From: Allohahella sp002354735
GTDB lineage: Bacteria; Pseudomonadota; Gammaproteobacteria; Pseudomonadales; Oleiphilaceae
Direction: 5' to 3'
Assembly (NCBI RefSeq): GCF_047946665.1
Contig: NZ_CP172312.1
Location: forward strand, 1,426,001-1,490,000
DNA: 64,000 bases
The notes under the pieces are model-generated. The model did not search any database. It was given only the letters and a program-made list of their open reading frames with translations, and had not been told where the DNA came from. Numbering within the stretch: the stretch's first letter is position 1; the number at the start of each line of letters is the position of its first letter. Of this stretch, positions 34,795 through 44,307 are shown one piece after another. Both the position numbers and the translations under genes were made by a program.

Positions 34795-36900
34795 GTGAAG
34801 GCAATGGAGAAACTACTGGCGGCCGCTATTTCTGGCATTATTTCCATACATGCCGCTCAGGCCTGGGGCAACGATGTGGAGGGGCAATGGGGGCCGACCA
34901 TCGGCTGGAATATTATTCCGATCCACAGTGTGCTCACGCCTCAGGGACATGTTCTGAGCTTCGGAACGGACAAGGCGGGCAACCAGATGGGCGGCCTCTA
35001 TTATGACCTGTGGGACCCAGCAAAAGGCACTGGGCCTGAGGCGCACCAGTTGCTGCCCAACCACTCCCCCACGGACCTGTTCTGTGCGGCGCAGGTGGTC
35101 CTGCCTGCGACAGGTGAAGTCATGATGTCAGGCGGTGATAACAATGCGGGGGGCATCGCGGCCAATCCTAACACCACCCTTTTTGACGGCGCGCTGAAGA
35201 CCATGACTGACGGTGGCGTGAAGATGGCGTTTCCGCGGTGGTATCCAACGAATACCACCTTGCCGGATGGTGATGTGCTTGTTCAGGGTGGCAGTGCAGT
35301 CGGCGTTGATGGCCCGGGTATCATCACGCCAGAGGTCTACAATCGTGAAAAAGGCTGGCGTAGTCTCTTCGGCGCCACCAGCCAACTGGCCTACGACAAC
35401 GGCTTCAACGAGTGGTGGTACCCGCGATCCTGGGTACTGTCAAATGGCCAGATTTTCAACCTGAGCGGGCCTGCGATGTTCTTTATCGAGCATGAGGGCG
35501 ATGGTGCCATACAGATGGCAGGCGCCTTCAATGGCGATAACAAGGGTGCAACATCCACAGCTCTGATGTACCGTCCCGACAGAATTCTACAGGTGGGCGG
35601 TGGTGCGCCTTCGGATCTTCAAAAACATATTGATGGGTCTAACAAGGCGACTAAGCTATCGTTCGTCCCCGAGAGCGAGGCGAGTGAGCGCCTGAAAGTT
35701 GTCACCGAGCCAGCTGCCCCGATGAACTATAAGCGTCACTGGGCAACATCCACAATGTTGCCTGATGGGCGGGTGCTCGTGACCGGGGGTGCTCATCGAA
35801 ACAACCTGCTGGATAGCGAAGGTCCGGCCTTGCATGCTGAGTTATGGGATCCGGACTCGGATAGTTGGCGCGTGCTTGCGGCTGAACAACATGCGAGGCT
35901 GTATCATTCGACGGCCATTCTGTTGCCGGATGCCACCGTGCTGAGTGGGGGTGGCGGTTCGCCTGGCCCGTGGGTTAATGGCAAGGAGCTCAGGAACTTC
36001 AATGCCCAGATTTTCAAGCCGCCGTATCTGTTCGACGGTGAGGCACTGGCGCCGCGCCCGACCTATGCGGTTGGCACACAAAGCCTCACCTACGGCGGAA
36101 CCCTAGGCTTGAGTTATGAGTCGGCAAAGCCTATCGCAAGGGTGACCCTGCTCAAGACTGGTGCAGTCACGCACTCCTTCAACAATGATCAGCGGTTTCT
36201 CGAGCTGGGTTTTACCGCTACTGCGCCCAACGAGCTGGAAATAGCACTGCCGGACAATAGCCGCCTGGCTACGCCCGGCTTTTACATGCTCTTCCTCATA
36301 GACGATGCCGGCGTGCCATCAAAGGCCAGAATCTTTCACTTCGCGCCGCCGGACACCCAGCCAGACGAGCAGGACCTGATTATCGATGGTGGCTTTGAGT
36401 ATCCAGCGCTTAGCGAGGATGGTAGCGGTGAATGGCGGGATTTCTCAGCGGGTACGACTTTCGGTGCCTGGACCGTAGAGAGCGGCTCAATCAGTCTGCA
36501 TCTCAACAGCCATCGTGGCCTTGGCAAAGGCGCAAGTGGACTTCAGCATCTCGACCTGAACGGCCACGCCCCCGGTGAGGCTTCACAGGTGCTCAAAGGC
36601 CTGACGATCGGACGACGCTATACAGTAGATTTCAGTTACGCGCGGCATGATTATGCGGGCCAGGGGCTTGCGCTCGGCATTTCCATAGCTGAGCATAAGC
36701 AGAGGATTGCTGTTACCAACGCAGGTTCAGATCATTGGCTGCGCGGCACGCTTGAGTTTGAAGCGAGTGCGGCAGAAGAGCGGCTCGTTTTCAGCGGCCT
36801 TGGTGGCCGCGATTGTTGCGGAGTGCTGCTCGACGACATTTCGGTGACCCCCTCTGCCAGTGGCGGCGTAGAAAACTCCAAGACACCTGGGGAATATTGA
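34795..36900 (+). CDS. Secreted copper radical oxidase (galactose/glyoxal oxidase-like)
   Basis: A 701-aa exported enzyme expected to oxidise an alcohol or aldehyde with release of H2O2. Signal peptide ~1-23. A seven-bladed kelch-type propeller (~30-415) is followed by the DUF1929 early-set domain (~420-515). All active-site positions match galactose/glyoxal oxidase: Cys97 in LFCAAQ and Tyr150 in RWYPTN (the thioether pair), Tyr370-His371 in ARLYHSTAILLPD, and His460 in THSFNNDQR. A further ~160-aa C-terminal domain (DGGFEYP to LLDDISVTP) resembles DUF642/carbohydrate-binding folds. GTG start with AAGGGAG 7 bases upstream. The substrate is unknown. Confidence 0.9.
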   Translation: MKAMEKLLAAAISGIISIHAAQAWGNDVEGQWGPTIGWNIIPIHSVLTPQGHVLSFGTDKAGNQMGGLYYDLWDPAKGTGPEAHQLLPNHSPTDLFCAAQVVLPATGEVMMSGGDNNAGGIAANPNTTLFDGALKTMTDGGVKMAFPRWYPTNTTLPDGDVLVQGGSAVGVDGPGIITPEVYNREKGWRSLFGATSQLAYDNGFNEWWYPRSWVLSNGQIFNLSGPAMFFIEHEGDGAIQMAGAFNGDNKGATSTALMYRPDRILQVGGGAPSDLQKHIDGSNKATKLSFVPESEASERLKVVTEPAAPMNYKRHWATSTMLPDGRVLVTGGAHRNNLLDSEGPALHAELWDPDSDSWRVLAAEQHARLYHSTAILLPDATVLSGGGGSPGPWVNGKELRNFNAQIFKPPYLFDGEALAPRPTYAVGTQSLTYGGTLGLSYESAKPIARVTLLKTGAVTHSFNNDQRFLELGFTATAPNELEIALPDNSRLATPGFYMLFLIDDAGVPSKARIFHFAPPDTQPDEQDLIIDGGFEYPALSEDGSGEWRDFSAGTTFGAWTVESGSISLHLNSHRGLGKGASGLQHLDLNGHAPGEASQVLKGLTIGRRYTVDFSYARHDYAGQGLALGISIAEHKQRIAVTNAGSDHWLRGTLEFEASAAEERLVFSGLGGRDCCGVLLDDISVTPSASGGVENSKTPGEY

Positions 36901-37796
36901 TGGATAAGCAAACGGAAGACGCCACCGAGCGTGGTTTGAAACTGGCTGCAGACTTGCCTGATCTCACAATGGAGCAGGTCGATGATTGCCTTCAGGCGAT
37001 ATATGAGGATATTCAGCAGTCGCTTCGGGTACCCATCGTCAATCAGCTTTTCAGGACGCTTGCAAATTATCCTGACTTTCTGGAGCAGGCCTGGCGGGCG
37101 GTCAAGCCTGTGGTTCGCTCTGTCGCCTTCGAACGCGCGGCAGACGATCTTCGGCAGAAGGCCGTATTGGATGCAGCGCCTGCAACCACCTCGCTAGGCG
37201 TATCCGGCATCATGAATGCCGATAAGCTGATCGATTTCAACGATACCATTCACTATGTGCTACCGAAGCTGCTGCTTATTTCAGCGGCGTTCAACGAATG
37301 TGCCTTTGGCGATAGACTGGGCAATGCAGCGTTCTCCCTCAACGAAATAGCTGATCTGCCACGAGGCATCGCTGATGGCACTGGCAAGGTGGAGCTGGTC
37401 GACCCTGCTGAGGCAGATGCTGCGCTGCAAGCGCTGTTCGAGAGAATCCGCCAGGATCACGGGCATCCGATGGTCTCCTCTTACTACCGGGGCATCGCGC
37501 AGTGGCCGGACTTCCTCGATAGCGCCTGGCGACTCGTTGGCCAGGAAGTGGTTTCGCAGGAGTACCGTGACAGGCGCTCACGGCTGGTCGATGCCGCACA
37601 GGCCCATGTCCGCAGCTGGCCGCTAGGCCGAATCGACGTGCAGGCCGGGCAGCAGTCGGACATTCAGGATATCCTGGCAGGCTTTCAGTTGAAGTTCATC
37701 CCAGAAATGTTGCTGGATGTGGTGTTGATCAAGGCGCTTCTAGAGGGCAAGGCTGGCGCAAGGCATTCCCGGTTCAGCGTGGCTGACGAAGTCTAG
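36900..37796 (+). CDS. DehI-like protein (halocarboxylic acid dehalogenase family)
   Basis: A 298-aa helical protein made of two similar halves (YEDIQQSLRVPIVNQLFR with YPDFLEQAWR, then FERIRQDHGHPMVSSYYR with WPDFLDSAWR), the pseudo-dimer of the group I 2-haloacid dehalogenase DehI. Many members of the family are not proven dehalogenases. Its ATG shares one base with the copper oxidase stop (TGATG), a strong sign of joint expression and perhaps of one pathway. No signal peptide, so it acts in the cytoplasm. Confidence 0.75.
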   Translation: MDKQTEDATERGLKLAADLPDLTMEQVDDCLQAIYEDIQQSLRVPIVNQLFRTLANYPDFLEQAWRAVKPVVRSVAFERAADDLRQKAVLDAAPATTSLGVSGIMNADKLIDFNDTIHYVLPKLLLISAAFNECAFGDRLGNAAFSLNEIADLPRGIADGTGKVELVDPAEADAALQALFERIRQDHGHPMVSSYYRGIAQWPDFLDSAWRLVGQEVVSQEYRDRRSRLVDAAQAHVRSWPLGRIDVQAGQQSDIQDILAGFQLKFIPEMLLDVVLIKALLEGKAGARHSRFSVADEV

Positions 37797-37831
37797 TGCC
37801 CGGTCCAGTCAGTTATGGCTAAACGTCTTTG

Positions 37832-39235
37832 ATGCAGGATCTCCATTCCCGCCCTTATCGCCGTGGCACATGCCCCGGCGTGGGTTCATCGATGTCAACT
37901 GGAGACGGTCTGCTGTCGCGAGTGCGGGTGCCTGGCGGGCGGCTCCAGGCGAAGCACTTGGCTTTTATTGCGACGCTTGCTGCGCAACATGGTCAGGCAG
38001 TACTGGAGCTCACCCGGCGCGGTAATCTGCAACTCCGCAGTCTTGCTCCTGAAACTGATGCGAGCGTAAGCGCTGCCCTGATAGCACAGGGTCTGGCAGT
38101 AGCACCCGCTGAGGCTGAGGCCTCACGGAACACCCTCAGTTCTCCGGCGGCAGACCTGGACCCTTACGCGCTCGCGGACCCTTGGCCCCTGGCGCTGGCG
38201 CTAGACAAGGCAATGGTAAAGGATACCGCCTTCCGAGCTCTGCCGACGAAGTTTCGCCTGCTACTCAATGGCGGCGGTGTTGCCCACCTGGCAGCTGAAG
38301 ACGCTGATATACGCGCTGACGCCATAATGAGCCCTGATGGGCTCAGATACCGCTTGTCAGTGGCGGGTACAGCCTACAGCTCAAAGCGGCTTGGTCTATG
38401 TGCGCCAGAACATACAGTGAAGGCGCTACTCGCACTGACTCATCATTTTATCGAGCGTAATAGCGCGCTGCCCACGCCAGGCAGACGCCTGCTCCACGTA
38501 CTCGGACAGGTCCCCCTGCACGAGTTTCAGGCTGTGGTCGCACCCTGGCTGCAGCCTTCAGATACGCCCTTTGCTACAAATCCTTCGCTCGGTCCAGATC
38601 CAGGCACAGTAATAGGTGCGCATAACGGCTGGTTCGGTGCAGGGGTGCCCTTTGGAGAGCTATCTGCGGGAACTGCCCAGGCGCTGGCTGATCTTGCGGA
38701 AACTCACGCTGCCGGGCAGTTGAGACTGACGCCCTGGCGACAGATTCTACTGCCCGGCGCGGGTGCTGAGCTTGCTGGTGCATTGAACTCGCTGGGGCTC
38801 ATTACAGAGCCAGATGACGCCCGCCTCTCGGCCACCGCCTGCCCAGGCGCGCCCGCCTGCAAGTCGGGCAGCAGCAGCACTAGAACAGATGCACTTGGCT
38901 GGGCCCGTGCTATGCCCGCACTCTTCGATGGTGCACTGACTATCCATATATCAGGCTGCGGCAAAGGCTGTGCGCATCCACTGACCAGCCCACTCACCTT
39001 GACGGCTCGAGAGGGCTTATATGATCTCATCGTCAATGATCGCGCTGATCCTGCTCAAGAAGCAAACACGCTATTGACGGGCCTGTCGCCAGCCGATGTG
39101 GAAGCCAGACTCCAACTGCTCTCGAGGATATTGCAGACGGCCCGGCAAGCAGACGAGACGCTCTCACAGCTGATCCTGCGCCTGGATGCCAGACTTTTGC
39201 GACAGGCATTGCTCGCCGACGCTCCAGTTGCTTGA
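37832..39235 (+). CDS. cobG: Precorrin-3B synthase CobG
   Basis: A 467-aa monooxygenase of the aerobic cobalamin pathway, converting precorrin-3A to precorrin-3B. It resembles nitrite/sulfite reductases: RGTCPGV at the N-terminus, ELTRRGNLQLRSL, and the cluster/siroheme cysteines in ACPGAPACKSG and SGCGKGCAHP. Its presence marks the oxygen-dependent route. ATG 37832 is used; a TTG precedes it. It is separated from the DehI-like gene by 35 bases and converges on cobM. Confidence 0.92.
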   Translation: MQDLHSRPYRRGTCPGVGSSMSTGDGLLSRVRVPGGRLQAKHLAFIATLAAQHGQAVLELTRRGNLQLRSLAPETDASVSAALIAQGLAVAPAEAEASRNTLSSPAADLDPYALADPWPLALALDKAMVKDTAFRALPTKFRLLLNGGGVAHLAAEDADIRADAIMSPDGLRYRLSVAGTAYSSKRLGLCAPEHTVKALLALTHHFIERNSALPTPGRRLLHVLGQVPLHEFQAVVAPWLQPSDTPFATNPSLGPDPGTVIGAHNGWFGAGVPFGELSAGTAQALADLAETHAAGQLRLTPWRQILLPGAGAELAGALNSLGLITEPDDARLSATACPGAPACKSGSSSTRTDALGWARAMPALFDGALTIHISGCGKGCAHPLTSPLTLTAREGLYDLIVNDRADPAQEANTLLTGLSPADVEARLQLLSRILQTARQADETLSQLILRLDARLLRQALLADAPVA

Positions 39236-39254
39236 GCGATTTGCCTGGTCCGGA

Positions 39255-40010
39255 TCAGTCCGCACGGAACAGCCGCTGGTGTCGTAGATCGTAGAGTGCG
39301 CTGTCGCGGAATCCTGACTCACCCAATGCCCGCCCCACTAAAATCAGCGCGCTACGTTTTTCGGGAATACTGTCCACCTGCGCTGCAATGTCGTGGAGCC
39401 GTCCGCGCAGTATCTGCTCGTCCGGATGCGTTGCACGAAAGACGATGGCCACCGGGCAATCTCCACCATAGAACGGCGACAGACGCTTGAGGACCTCGCC
39501 GATAGCATGCAGGGAGAGATGAATGGCCAGGGTGGCACCCGTCGCTGCATAGGCCTCGAGGGTTTCTCCTGGCGGCATGGCGGAAGCGCGGCCCTGGGTG
39601 CGGGTAAGCACCAGCGTCTGCGCCACCTCAGGCAACGTTAGCTCGAGCCCCAATACAGCCGCCGCTGCAGAGAAAGCCGGCACGCCTGGCGTGAGTTGAT
39701 ACGGAATCCCGAGCACCCTGAGGCGCCGTAGCTGCTCAGCCACTGCTGAATAAATTGCCAGGTCGCCGGAATGAAGGCGCGCTACATCCTGTCCACGCTC
39801 GTGAGCCTTCTGCATGGCGTCAATGATCGCATCCAGTGTCATTCCAGCGGTATTGAGGCGTACTGCATCGGCCGCGGTATGAGCAAGTATCTCCTGCGGA
39901 ATTATGGACCCGGCATAGAGGCAGACAGGACAGCGTGCGATGAGATCACGTGCACGCAGGGTGATAAGATCTGGCGCACCGGGACCGGCGCCAATGAAGT
40001 GTATGGTCAT
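39255..40010 (-). CDS. cobM: Precorrin-4 C11-methyltransferase CobM
   Basis: A 251-aa SAM-dependent methyltransferase adding the C11 methyl. The N-terminus HFIGAGPGAPDLITLRA is the tetrapyrrole-methylase P-loop, then YAGSIIPQEIL and LHSGDLAIYSA, typical of CobM/CbiF. The ATG at 40010 overlaps the cobL stop by 4 bases; the frame stays open upstream but that stretch is the shadow of cobL. Confidence 0.95.
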   Translation of the reverse strand: MTIHFIGAGPGAPDLITLRARDLIARCPVCLYAGSIIPQEILAHTAADAVRLNTAGMTLDAIIDAMQKAHERGQDVARLHSGDLAIYSAVAEQLRRLRVLGIPYQLTPGVPAFSAAAAVLGLELTLPEVAQTLVLTRTQGRASAMPPGETLEAYAATGATLAIHLSLHAIGEVLKRLSPFYGGDCPVAIVFRATHPDEQILRGRLHDIAAQVDSIPEKRSALILVGRALGESGFRDSALYDLRHQRLFRAD

Positions 40011-41299
40011 ATCGGATTTCCGGAATAAAAATCGGCCTGTTTTGGCCGCGCCACCCGGGCGTGCCACAAGGTGATGGTGCGCAGCGGACGCCAGCCGGTA
40101 AAGCGGCCCAGCGCTTCGGATCTTTCCACAGCGAGCCGAACCAGAGCGCCACCGTAGCGGGCCCTTGCAGCGATGAGCGCGGCTTCGCCTTCTGCCGTCA
40201 CAGCACTGGCAACGCAGCGACCGCCCGCGGAAAGCGCCTGCCAGCACAGGTCCAAGAGCTTCGCTTCGGTAATGCCGCCGCCGATGAAGATTGCGTCGGG
40301 TTTCACAAGCCCGCTGAGCGCCGCCGGCGTGCGCCCGGCTATGCATTGCAGATGACCTACGCCAAAGGACTGCGCATTCGCCATGATCTGAGCAACGCGC
40401 TTCTCTTTTACCTCTACGGCCGTAGCCGTATTGGCGGCATCTGCCAGCAGCCACTCAATCGACACTGCGCCTGAACCAGCGCCGAGATCCCATAGATGCT
40501 CGCCACCTCTTGGCGCCAGATAGGCCAGGATAACCGCGCGAATTTCGCGCTTTGAGATCTGCCCATCGTGAGTGAATTCGTTCTCGTCCCTCCCCGGCAC
40601 CCGGGAGCATCCATGCCCTGCGAGCCTGCTGCGGCACTCGATCGCCAGGGTATTCAGCTTATGCACCGCGGTATCTCCCCAGGCGCTGGCAGTGCGTTCA
40701 CAGCGTGTTTCTGATGCACCACCCATCGACTGGAGTGCCACCATCTGGCTGTCACCATAGCCCGCGCTCACCAGCAAGCGTGCAACCCTGGCAGGACTGT
40801 TTCCGTCCTCACTCAGAACCAGCAGTCGGCGCCCTGGAGATAGCACGGCGCGGAGTCGATCAATATCGCGAGCTACGACAGAGAAACAATGACAATCCTG
40901 GAGTGGCCAGCCCATCCGCGCCGCCGCCAGCGAAAACGCTGACGGGCCCGGCAGGCTTCGCATGGCGCCCGCAGGCAGATAGCGGGACAATGTTGCACCA
41001 ATACCGAACCAGAAGGGATCGCCGCTTGCAAGCACGCAGACAGGCCGGCCGGCATAGGTCATCAATTCTTCGAGGCCTGGCTGGATTGGAGACGGCCAGG
41101 CTTTCCTCACCTGACCGTCGACTTCCGGCACGTAGGCCAGATGGCGCGCGCCGCCAAAGAGTACTTCAGCTCCCAGTACAGCGGCCCGCGCATCTTCAGC
41201 AAGACCGGCCCAACCCGCCTCACTTAGCCCCACCAGGGTGAGCCAGCCCTCTTCTGACGTCGTTTCAGCATAGGCGGGAGACGTCTGTTGATTCTTCAT
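40007..41299 (-). CDS. cobL: Precorrin-6Y C5,15-methyltransferase CobL
   Basis: A 430-aa bifunctional enzyme. The N-terminal CbiE-like domain (~15-215, LTLVGLSEAGW and CVLASGDPFWFG) methylates C5. The C-terminal CbiT-like domain (~230-410, LWDLGAGSGAVSIEW and DAIFIGGGITE) methylates C15 and removes the C12 acetate carboxyl. It has the SD sequence CAGGAGCGG, and its start diverges from cobK across only 41 bases. Confidence 0.95.
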   Translation of the reverse strand: MKNQQTSPAYAETTSEEGWLTLVGLSEAGWAGLAEDARAAVLGAEVLFGGARHLAYVPEVDGQVRKAWPSPIQPGLEELMTYAGRPVCVLASGDPFWFGIGATLSRYLPAGAMRSLPGPSAFSLAAARMGWPLQDCHCFSVVARDIDRLRAVLSPGRRLLVLSEDGNSPARVARLLVSAGYGDSQMVALQSMGGASETRCERTASAWGDTAVHKLNTLAIECRSRLAGHGCSRVPGRDENEFTHDGQISKREIRAVILAYLAPRGGEHLWDLGAGSGAVSIEWLLADAANTATAVEVKEKRVAQIMANAQSFGVGHLQCIAGRTPAALSGLVKPDAIFIGGGITEAKLLDLCWQALSAGGRCVASAVTAEGEAALIAARARYGGALVRLAVERSEALGRFTGWRPLRTITLWHARVARPKQADFYSGNPI

Positions 41300-41340
41300 T
41301 ATAAAATACCGCTCCTGATATCACTGATGGCGAGCTGCCA

Positions 41341-42093
41341 ATGCATGTACTTATTCTTGGTGGCACACGTGATGCCATGAACCTGGCCGCCGCGCTTCTG
41401 CACGATCCTCGCTTCGAGGCTACTTATTCGCTGGCGGGACGTACACGTCGTCCCCTGCCTTCGGGACTGCCGACACGCCGCGGCGGATTCGGCGGCATCG
41501 CCGGCCTGGTCCAATGGCTGCAGGACCATGGTGCCGCAGCCGTGGTGGACGCCACCCACCCTTTCGCGGCACAAATGTCAGCCAACGCCGTGGCGGCCTG
41601 CCGCATGACAGGTTTGCCCCTGCTACGGCTGGGACGGCCAGCCTGGACGCCTGTGGACGGCGACCACTGGTACGATGTCCCCGACCTCGATGCGGCCGCT
41701 GTGCGACTCGGCGAAGTGACCGAGCCCGGGCAGAACGTCCTGCTGACTACCGGCGGCACGACCCTCCGGCATTTCGAGTCGATGGCCGGCCTGCATTTTG
41801 TCGTTCGCTGCGTTGATCCGCCTGAGCCTCCGCCAGCTTTTGCCAGCTGGACATTGATCACTGACCGCGGCCCTTTCGATCTGGCCGGCGAGCAGGCACT
41901 GCTATCAAGGTATGGCATTGATATTGTCGTGACCAAGAACTCCGGTGGCCCCGCCGCACAGCCAAAGCTGGACGCAGCCCGGCACGCTGGCTTGTCCGTC
42001 ATCATGGTCGAACGTCCAGAGCTACCATCAGCCGACCGCGAGCTTTACAGTGTGGAGGACGTGATCGCCAATCTCGAAGCGCTGCGGGGCTGA
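41341..42093 (+). CDS. cobK: Precorrin-6A reductase CobK
   Basis: A 250-aa NADPH-dependent reductase of the corrin macrocycle. Family motifs are LILGGTRDAMNLA, VVDATHPFAAQMS, LLTTGGTTLRHF, LITDRGPFD and DIVVTKNSGG. It stands alone on the plus strand between the minus-strand cobL and cobJ, so it needs its own promoter in or upstream of the 41-base gap. Confidence 0.94.
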   Translation: MHVLILGGTRDAMNLAAALLHDPRFEATYSLAGRTRRPLPSGLPTRRGGFGGIAGLVQWLQDHGAAAVVDATHPFAAQMSANAVAACRMTGLPLLRLGRPAWTPVDGDHWYDVPDLDAAAVRLGEVTEPGQNVLLTTGGTTLRHFESMAGLHFVVRCVDPPEPPPAFASWTLITDRGPFDLAGEQALLSRYGIDIVVTKNSGGPAAQPKLDAARHAGLSVIMVERPELPSADRELYSVEDVIANLEALRG

Positions 42094-42115
42094 GCGGCAC
42101 CCGCATCCAGCGATT

Positions 42116-42901
42116 CTATGTCTCGGCCGATTGCTCAGGATAGTCCCTTGGGCTGTAAACCCACTGTCGTCCGCCATGCTCGAAGTTACGGGCAAGTGAG
42201 TTCCCGATCAGGACGAGCGTCTGCATGTCTACAAGTGTCGGATCAGCCGCCGCGAGCGTGGTGAAGTGCAACGATTCATCTGCCCTGCCTACGGCCCTGG
42301 CGAAAATGACAGGGGTCTCGGCTGCCTGCACTGTTCTGAGCACCTCGAGAGCCTCGCCTAACTGCCACGGTCGATGGCTGGAACGCGGGTTATAGAACGC
42401 CATGGCAAAATCGGCCTGTGCAGCCAGCGTGATGCGCTTGCGGATGACTGACCAGGGCTTGAGCACGTCGGACAAGGACATCACGCAGAAGTCGTGACCC
42501 AGTGGTGCGCCTGTTCTTGCAGCGGCCGCCTGTAGTGCAGAAATACCGGGGTAAATGCCGAGCTTCACGTCCTGCCAAGCAGGTGAGGCCTTGTTGGCAA
42601 GCACTTCACAAATGGCTGCGGCCATTGCAAAAATTCCGGGATCGCCACCGGAGACAACAGCGACGTGACGGCCTTCAGCAGCAAGATCCAGCGCTTGCGC
42701 CGCTCGCACGAGCTCCACTCGATTGTCCGAGGGATGGCAGCGATGATGCGGCTTGGCGACACGGTCGAGATAGGGGCCGTAGCCGACCAGATCAGTAGCT
42801 TCATCAATGAGTGCCGCCGTCTCCGGACTCATCCAGGCCGCACCAGCCGGGCCGGTTCCGACAACCGACAGTATGCCGCCACTGGATGCTGTAGCGCTCA
42901 T
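42116..42901 (-). CDS. cobJ: Precorrin-3B C17-methyltransferase CobJ
   Basis: A 261-aa SAM-dependent enzyme that methylates C17 and drives ring contraction. Motifs: LSVVGTGPAGAAWMSP, YGPYLDRV, VVSGGDPGIFAMA, and FYNPRSSHR. Last gene of the riboswitch-led operon; its start overlaps the cobI stop by 4 bases. It converges on cobK with a 22-base gap. Confidence 0.95.
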   Translation of the reverse strand: MSATASSGGILSVVGTGPAGAAWMSPETAALIDEATDLVGYGPYLDRVAKPHHRCHPSDNRVELVRAAQALDLAAEGRHVAVVSGGDPGIFAMAAAICEVLANKASPAWQDVKLGIYPGISALQAAAARTGAPLGHDFCVMSLSDVLKPWSVIRKRITLAAQADFAMAFYNPRSSHRPWQLGEALEVLRTVQAAETPVIFARAVGRADESLHFTTLAAADPTLVDMQTLVLIGNSLARNFEHGGRQWVYSPRDYPEQSAET

Positions 42902-43647
42902 ACACGTACGCCCGGGCCGGGAATGAGTACCATCGAAAAATAAGGCGCTATGGTGTCGCCGATTTCGGAGAGTGGCGATACGCGCTGCTCAGGCATACTG
43001 GCCTTCTCCACATACCACGCACGGTCGGCCATACCCAGTTCCTCTGCCATGCGACAGATACGTCCGAGGTTGGAGCCGACCTTCATGATCACGGTCGCCT
43101 TGCTGCCGGACATACTGGCCCGAAGCGATTCATCATCGAGCGTGCCTGGAATGACTGTGAGCACATCATCGCGCATGATCAGAGGCCTTGGCAGCAGTGC
43201 ACCACAGGCCATGACTGAGTTGACGCCAGGCACCACGGTAATTTCGAAACGTTCTTTCAGGCGCAGGAAAACGTGCATGAAGGAACCGTAGAAGAAGGCG
43301 TCGCCTTCGTTCAGCAGCGCGACGTCGTGCCCTGCCAGCAAGTGCTCGGCCACCGCCTCCGCAGCTACATCGAAGAAAGCCTCGATCCGGTCATGATACT
43401 CCTGGCTCGTATGCGGCAGCTCAACAGTGACAGGGTAAACGAGCGCCAGCTCCTGATGCTGAGCCCCGATATGCGCTTCGCAACTGGCGCGTGCGCGCCC
43501 CCTGCTGCCGCGCTTGCAGAAATAGGCCACCACTGGGCACTCCGTCAACAGACGGACTGTTTTCAAGGTCAGCAACTCGGGGTCGCCAGGTCCGGTGCCA
43601 AGGCCGTAAAGCCGTCCAGGTGCTTGTTGTGTTGTCATGGTGCTCAC
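42898..43647 (-). CDS. cobI: Precorrin-2 C20-methyltransferase CobI
   Basis: A 249-aa methyltransferase with LYGLGTGPGDPELLTLKTV, ALLNEGDAFFYGSFM and VVPGVNSVMACGALL, diagnostic of CobI/CbiL. It makes precorrin-3A. It overlaps cobH and cobJ by 4 bases on each side, so translation of the three is coupled. Confidence 0.95.
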   Translation of the reverse strand: MSTMTTQQAPGRLYGLGTGPGDPELLTLKTVRLLTECPVVAYFCKRGSRGRARASCEAHIGAQHQELALVYPVTVELPHTSQEYHDRIEAFFDVAAEAVAEHLLAGHDVALLNEGDAFFYGSFMHVFLRLKERFEITVVPGVNSVMACGALLPRPLIMRDDVLTVIPGTLDDESLRASMSGSKATVIMKVGSNLGRICRMAEELGMADRAWYVEKASMPEQRVSPLSEIGDTIAPYFSMVLIPGPGVRV

Positions 43648-44279
43648 TCGATGTCGCTAGCAAGGGCGTTGACCGCAGCGGCTGCCATGGCGCTGCCGCC
43701 CAGTCTGCCGTGCACGGTGATGAAATGGATGCCTGGTGTGGCCGCAAGTGCCTGCTTGCTTTCCGCTGCACCAATGAAGCCAACTGGAAAACCGAGAATG
43801 GCCGCAGGTCTTGATCCGCCGGCGGCCATGAGATTCAGGAGATGGAACAGCGCTGTGGGGGCATTGCCAATCGCCACTACGGCGCCCTCAAGATCCGGCT
43901 CCCATAGATTGACGGCTGCTGCACTGCGGGTATTGCCAATCTGTGTGGCCAGTGCAGGTACCCGCGGGTCGCGCAGGGTGCAAATCACCTGATTATTGGC
44001 GGGCAATCTGGCGCGGGTGACACCATGTGCCACCATCTGGCTGTCACAAATGATGGGCTTACCCGCCTTCAGCGCCGCTCTGGCTGCCTGGCCAACGCCA
44101 TCGGAGAACGCCAGGTGTTGCAGAACGTCTACCATGCCGCAGGCGTGGATGATGCGGACGGCTGGGGCTTCCATTTCAGCTGGCAGACGCGAAAGATCGG
44201 CCTCGGCCCGTATGGTGGCAAAAGAAGCCTCGTAAATGGCCGCGCCATCGCGAATGTAGTCGTGCAGGTCTTTGTTCAT
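43644..44279 (-). CDS. cobH: Precorrin-8X methylmutase CobH
   Basis: A 211-aa enzyme moving a methyl group from C11 to C12 to give hydrogenobyrinate. The catalytic His lies in RIIHACGM, and the family segments CDSQMVAHGV and GFPVGFIGAAESK are present. It follows the ABC permease by 28 bases in the operon. Confidence 0.95.
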   Translation of the reverse strand: MNKDLHDYIRDGAAIYEASFATIRAEADLSRLPAEMEAPAVRIIHACGMVDVLQHLAFSDGVGQAARAALKAGKPIICDSQMVAHGVTRARLPANNQVICTLRDPRVPALATQIGNTRSAAAVNLWEPDLEGAVVAIGNAPTALFHLLNLMAAGGSRPAAILGFPVGFIGAAESKQALAATPGIHFITVHGRLGGSAMAAAAVNALASDIE

Positions 44280-44307
44280 GGCTTGCTCTGTAAGATTGTA
44301 ACGATAA

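Noticed and set aside
40011..40454. Upstream extension of cobM into cobL
   Set aside because: Arg/Gly-rich translation without homology; the ATG at 40010 directly precedes the methylase P-loop and overlaps the cobL stop in the usual ATGA way.
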